A DNA stretch of 64,000 nt from Sinohyriopsis cumingii (lineage: Eukaryota; Mollusca; Bivalvia; Unionida; Unionidae), in assembly GCA_028554795.2 (NCBI GenBank), contig CM068828.1, positions 9,929,314 to 9,993,313 on the forward strand, given 5' to 3'. The notes beneath the pieces were generated by a model. That model did no database searches. It was not told the DNA's origin and was given only the letters and a program-made list of their open reading frames with translations. Positions 61,201 through 64,000 of the stretch are shown here, piece after piece; the stretch's first letter is position 1; each line of letters begins with the position of its first letter. The position numbers and the translations under genes are program-made.

Positions 61201-62626
61201 TTTGATGAAGGGTTCACTGGTTTTATACAAGATTGTAACTGGCTTGTTTTGATGAAGGGTCCACTGGCTTTATACAAGATTGTAACTGGCATGTTTTGAT
61301 GAAGGGTCCACTAGTTTTATACAAGATTGTAACTGGCTTGTTTTGATGAAGGGTCCACTAGTTTTATACAAGATTGTAACTGGCTTGTTTTGATGAAGGG
61401 TCCACTGGTTTTATACAAGATTGTAACTGGCTTGTTTTGATGAAGGGTCCACTGGCATTATACAAGATTGTAACTGGCTTGTTTTGATGAAGGGTCCACT
61501 GACTTTATACAATATTGTAACTGGCTTGTTTTGATGAAGGGTCCACTAGTTTTATACAAGATTGTAACTGGCTTGTTTTGATGAAGGGTCCACTGGTTTT
61601 ATACAAGATTGTAACTGGCTTGTTTTGATGAAGGGTCCACTAGTTTTATACAAGATTGTAACTGGCTTGTTTTGATGAAGGGTCCACTGGTTTTATACAA
61701 GATTGTAACTGGCTTGTTTTGATGAAGGGTCCACTAGTTTTATACAAGATTGTAACTGGCTTGTTTTTGATGAATGGTCTACTGGTTTTATACAAGATTG
61801 TAACTGGCTTGTTTTTGATGAATGGTCTACTGGTTTTATACAAGATTGTAACGGGCTTGTTTTGATGAATGGTCCACTGGTTTTATACAAGATTGTAACT
61901 GGCTTGTTTTGATGAAGGGTTTACTAGTTTTATACAAGATTGTAACTGGCTTGTTTTTGATGAATGGTCCACTGGCATTATACAAGATTGTAACTGGCTT
62001 GTTTTTGATGAATGGTCTGCTGGTTTTATACAAGATTGTAACTGGCTTGTTTTGATGAAGGGTCCACTGGCTTTATGCAAGATTGTAACTGGCTTGTTTT
62101 GATGAAGGGTCCACTAGCTTTATGCAAGATTGTAACTGGCTTGTTTTGATGAAGGGTCCACTAGTTTTATGCAAGATTGTAACTGGCTTGTTTTGATGAA
62201 GGGTCCACTGGTTTTATACAAGATTGTAACTGGCTTGTTTTGATGAAGGGTCCACTGGTTTTATACAAGATTGTAACTGGCTTGTTTTGATGAAGGGTCC
62301 ACTAGTTTTATACAAGATTGTAACTGGCTTGTTTTGATGAAGGGTCCACTAGTTTTATACAAGATTGTAACTGGCTTGTTTTGATGAAGGGTTCACTGGT
62401 TTTATACAAGATTGTAATTGGCTTGTTTTGATGAAGGGTCCACTGGCTTTATACAAGATTGTAACTGGCATGTTTTGATGAAGGGTCCACTAGTTTTATA
62501 CAAGATTGTAACTGGCTTGTTTTGTCGAAGGGTCCACTAGTTTTATACAAGATCGAAACTGGCTTGTTTTGATGAAGGGTCCACTAGTTTTATACTAGAT
62601 TGTAACTGGCTTGTTTTGATGAAGAG
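55286..62626. repeat. 47-bp satellite array with higher-order structure, about 155 copies
   Basis: The monomer reads TTGTTTTGATGAAGGGTCCA followed by CTGGTTTTATACAAGATTGT and AACTGGC; a 48-bp form has one extra T (GTTTTTGATGAATGG). An eight-monomer cassette containing four 48-bp monomers recurs six times, ending near 56375, 57740, 58355, 59158, 60619 and 62080. The spacings are 1367, 615, 803, 1461 and 1461 bp, which equal 29, 13, 17, 31 and 31 monomers of 47 plus the four extra T bases. The many 65- and 80-residue minus-strand frames are by-products of the cassette. Outer monomers (first at 55286, last near 62540-62626) are the most diverged. Confidence 0.98.
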
Positions 62627-62932
62627 TGCACATGCTATTGAAGTCACTGAAAACCAGGACCAAACGTATGCCCATTTATTGATGCAACGGCAGCATTAAA
62701 GCTTGTTGGCATCATCAAATAATTGTAGTGCATAGTATAAGTCAGCAGACTTCCCGAAAGCTAAAAAAAAGTGTCAGACATTCGGTCTGACAAAACCTGA
62801 AAATCTGTCATACCGGAAAAAAATCTGTCAGACCGACAAAATATAACAAAATTGAGGTATTTTGTAACGTGTTTTGTTTTCTATTTTCTAAGTGTAAATA
62901 ACACATGTTAATCAAGTAAAGTTAAGTCAAAT
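62627..62932 (-). other. 3' flank / probable 3' UTR of the hAT-derived gene
   Basis: Lies between the array and the stop codon of the minus-strand gene. AATAAA on the minus strand at 62680-62675 could be its poly(A) signal, about 250 bp after the stop and just short of the array. A short stretch at 62770-62840 repeats GTCAGAC-type words on both strands. Confidence 0.4.
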
Positions 62933-63361
62933 TCACTGATAGTCTGTTGTAAACATGATCAGTTTATCAAAATTGTCAAGTTCATCTTGACAGTCTAAAC
63001 ATTCTTCCTCAATGTCCAAGTTAATATCATCATCATCGCATAGCTTATTTATTTCCATCTCGAGTGACATATATACACTATCAATAGCTGAAACCGTTTC
63101 AGCCACTTCGGCAATTTGAGGCTGGGTTAAGTCTTGGTCTTCCATGACAGACCCAGAGGGAACTGATGTTTCAACAACAACTGTTACATGTGATGTCGAT
63201 GGTTGTGTATCAACTGGTTCCCTGATGGAATCATCAGTAGCCTCAGAGACTTGTTCAGTGTCAGACAGTGTGATAACTTCCTGTGATGTTTGAGGTTCTG
63301 AGACTGTTTCCTTCTTGTTCTTTCTCTTGTATGTAAGTTTTCTTTCCATCACAGACTCAGC
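62933..63361 (-). CDS. hAT-derived gene, last coding exon (acidic tail)
   Basis: 142 codons and a TGA, read from 63361 down to 62933. It starts AESVMERKLTYKRKNKKE, a basic stretch that could be a nuclear signal, then a Ser/Thr/Glu-rich region, and ends with an acidic segment, DDDDINLDIEEECLDCQDEL. It has no domain I recognise; composition suggests a disordered tail. Acceptor AACAATTTCAG directly before 63361 and phase 0 fit the upstream exon's donor. hAT transposases usually end shortly after the dimerisation domain, so this extension is unusual and favours a host-adopted gene, although a recent transposon with introns is possible. Confidence 0.75.
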   Translation of the reverse strand, partial: AESVMERKLTYKRKNKKETVSEPQTSQEVITLSDTEQVSEATDDSIREPVDTQPSTSHVTVVVETSVPSGSVMEDQDLTQPQIAEVAETVSAIDSVYMSLEMEINKLCDDDDINLDIEEECLDCQDELDNFDKLIMFTTDYQ

Positions 63362-63626
63362 CTGAAATTGTTGAAATTTACAGAACCATTAGGAACATGA
63401 GCATTTTTCAAATGCACCTGCCACAAAATTTAATCCAAATCCAAAAACTAAATGTTCAAACACAGAAATTTACAAAATATTCAACATGTGTGTTTCTTTG
63501 ATGGTTTCCTGTCCTTTAAAAAGAAAACTGCATCATTTTGTATAATGTCAATTATTCTGCACATTTTTACATACTTTTATTTGCTTTTAGTACTTTGCAA
63601 TTTATAGTTGAACATATAATGCTTAC
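63362..63626 (-). other. Intron of the hAT-derived gene (265 bp)
   Basis: On the minus strand it begins GTAAGC (63626 downwards) and ends AACAATTTCAG at 63362. Phase 0. Short, AT-rich. Confidence 0.75.
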
Positions 63627-63891
63627 CAGCCAAATGTCAGTAGCACTTTCAGGGTTGAATTCAGCAATTTCTGGGGATTCAAGCTTCACCATCATCAGGT
63701 CACTCAATAGGGAAGTTCCCAAACGAGATCGTCTACAAGTTTTTAACAGCTTCAGCTGAGAAAATGTTGTCTCGCAGGTTACACTGATTGATGGTACAGT
63801 CAGCATCAGGTCAATTAGCAGCATTATCTCGCTGAGATCTGTAGTCTGCCTGAACACAGTACTCCATGAAAGAGATGTAATATCACCAAAC
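63627..63891 (-). CDS. hAT-derived gene, exon with dimerisation domain
   Basis: 265 nt: one base of a split codon, then 88 codons from FGDITSLSWSTVFRQTTDL to ESATDIWL. LMLTVPSISVTCETTFSQLK and LLSDLMMVKLESPEI are the hallmark of the hAT C-terminal dimerisation domain (a conserved P-S/A-S-V-x-C-E-R-x-F-S-x-L core with a later L-x-x-L-M/I). The usual E-R is E-T here. Such domains occur in hAT transposases and in host proteins of the ZNF862 type. Acceptor ACTATTCCAG lies before 63891 and donor CTG|GTAAGC after 63627. The N-terminal exons (zinc finger, RNase-H-like core) must lie beyond 64000, so the gene is partial. Confidence 0.85.
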
Positions 63892-64000
63892 CTGGAATAG
63901 TTGAAACAAACCTTTTATCACTGTAATACAAAGAGTAATTAAAAGATAAATAAACACTGATTGATAAAGTGGAAAATTCAAGATCTAAATATTATGTAAG
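63892..64000 (-). other. Upstream intron of the hAT-derived gene, cut by the window
   Basis: AT-rich sequence before the acceptor at 63892; it continues beyond the window. Confidence 0.6.

Noticed and set aside
55939-62080. Many near-identical 65- and 80-residue minus-strand frames (MYKTSRPFIKN type)
   Set aside because: Each is a slice of the 47-bp satellite cassette; start and stop positions follow the monomer variants, not genes.

Overview
This is a eukaryotic, probably lophotrochozoan and most likely bivalve-mollusc, genomic window. Evidence for that is the AT-rich DNA with long GT-AG introns, two families of tRNA-derived SINEs (one with an AC-rich tail, one ending in AAC repeats), a Ty3-type LTR element with a tRNA-Pro primer site, a DIRS fragment, small DNA transposons and very many minisatellites. 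There is no prokaryotic gene organisation. The organism call is inference from style; the features are read from the sequence.

Two real genes are supported. The first, on the + strand, is a PABIR/FAM122-family gene (inhibitor of PP2A-B55). It is built from five small coding exons (19823-19980, 24939-25017, 32682-32764, 51826-51877, 53027-53152) whose splice phases join without a frame error to give residues 1-166. The C-terminal part of the family was not found and probably lies beyond position 64000. The second, on the - strand at the right edge, is the 3' end of a gene carrying a hAT-transposase dimerisation domain (63891-63627) spliced to an acidic C-terminal exon (63361-62933). It would be antisense inside a PABIR intron if PABIR continues past the window.

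Layout: 1-13 kb is intergenic, with minisatellites, microsatellites, a hairpin and an unrecognised decayed coding region (about 3.1-5.1 kb). 13-19 kb is a nest of LTR-retroelement remnants (forward element with PBS, gag piece and split integrase; inverted LTRs; a SINE inside one LTR) followed by a 159-bp hAT-type MITE with a perfect 8-bp target duplication. 19.8-53.2 kb is the PABIR gene, its introns loaded with SINEs, a DIRS fragment, an inverted LTR, a 211-bp palindromic MITE and at least eight different tandem arrays. 55.3-62.6 kb is a 7.3-kb satellite of about 155 copies of a 47-bp monomer with clear higher-order structure, and 62.6-64 kb is the hAT-derived gene.

Most open frames in the window are by-products of tandem repeats: units of 39 or 42 bp stay open in several frames, and units of 35 or 47 bp cycle through frames. 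They are not annotated as genes.
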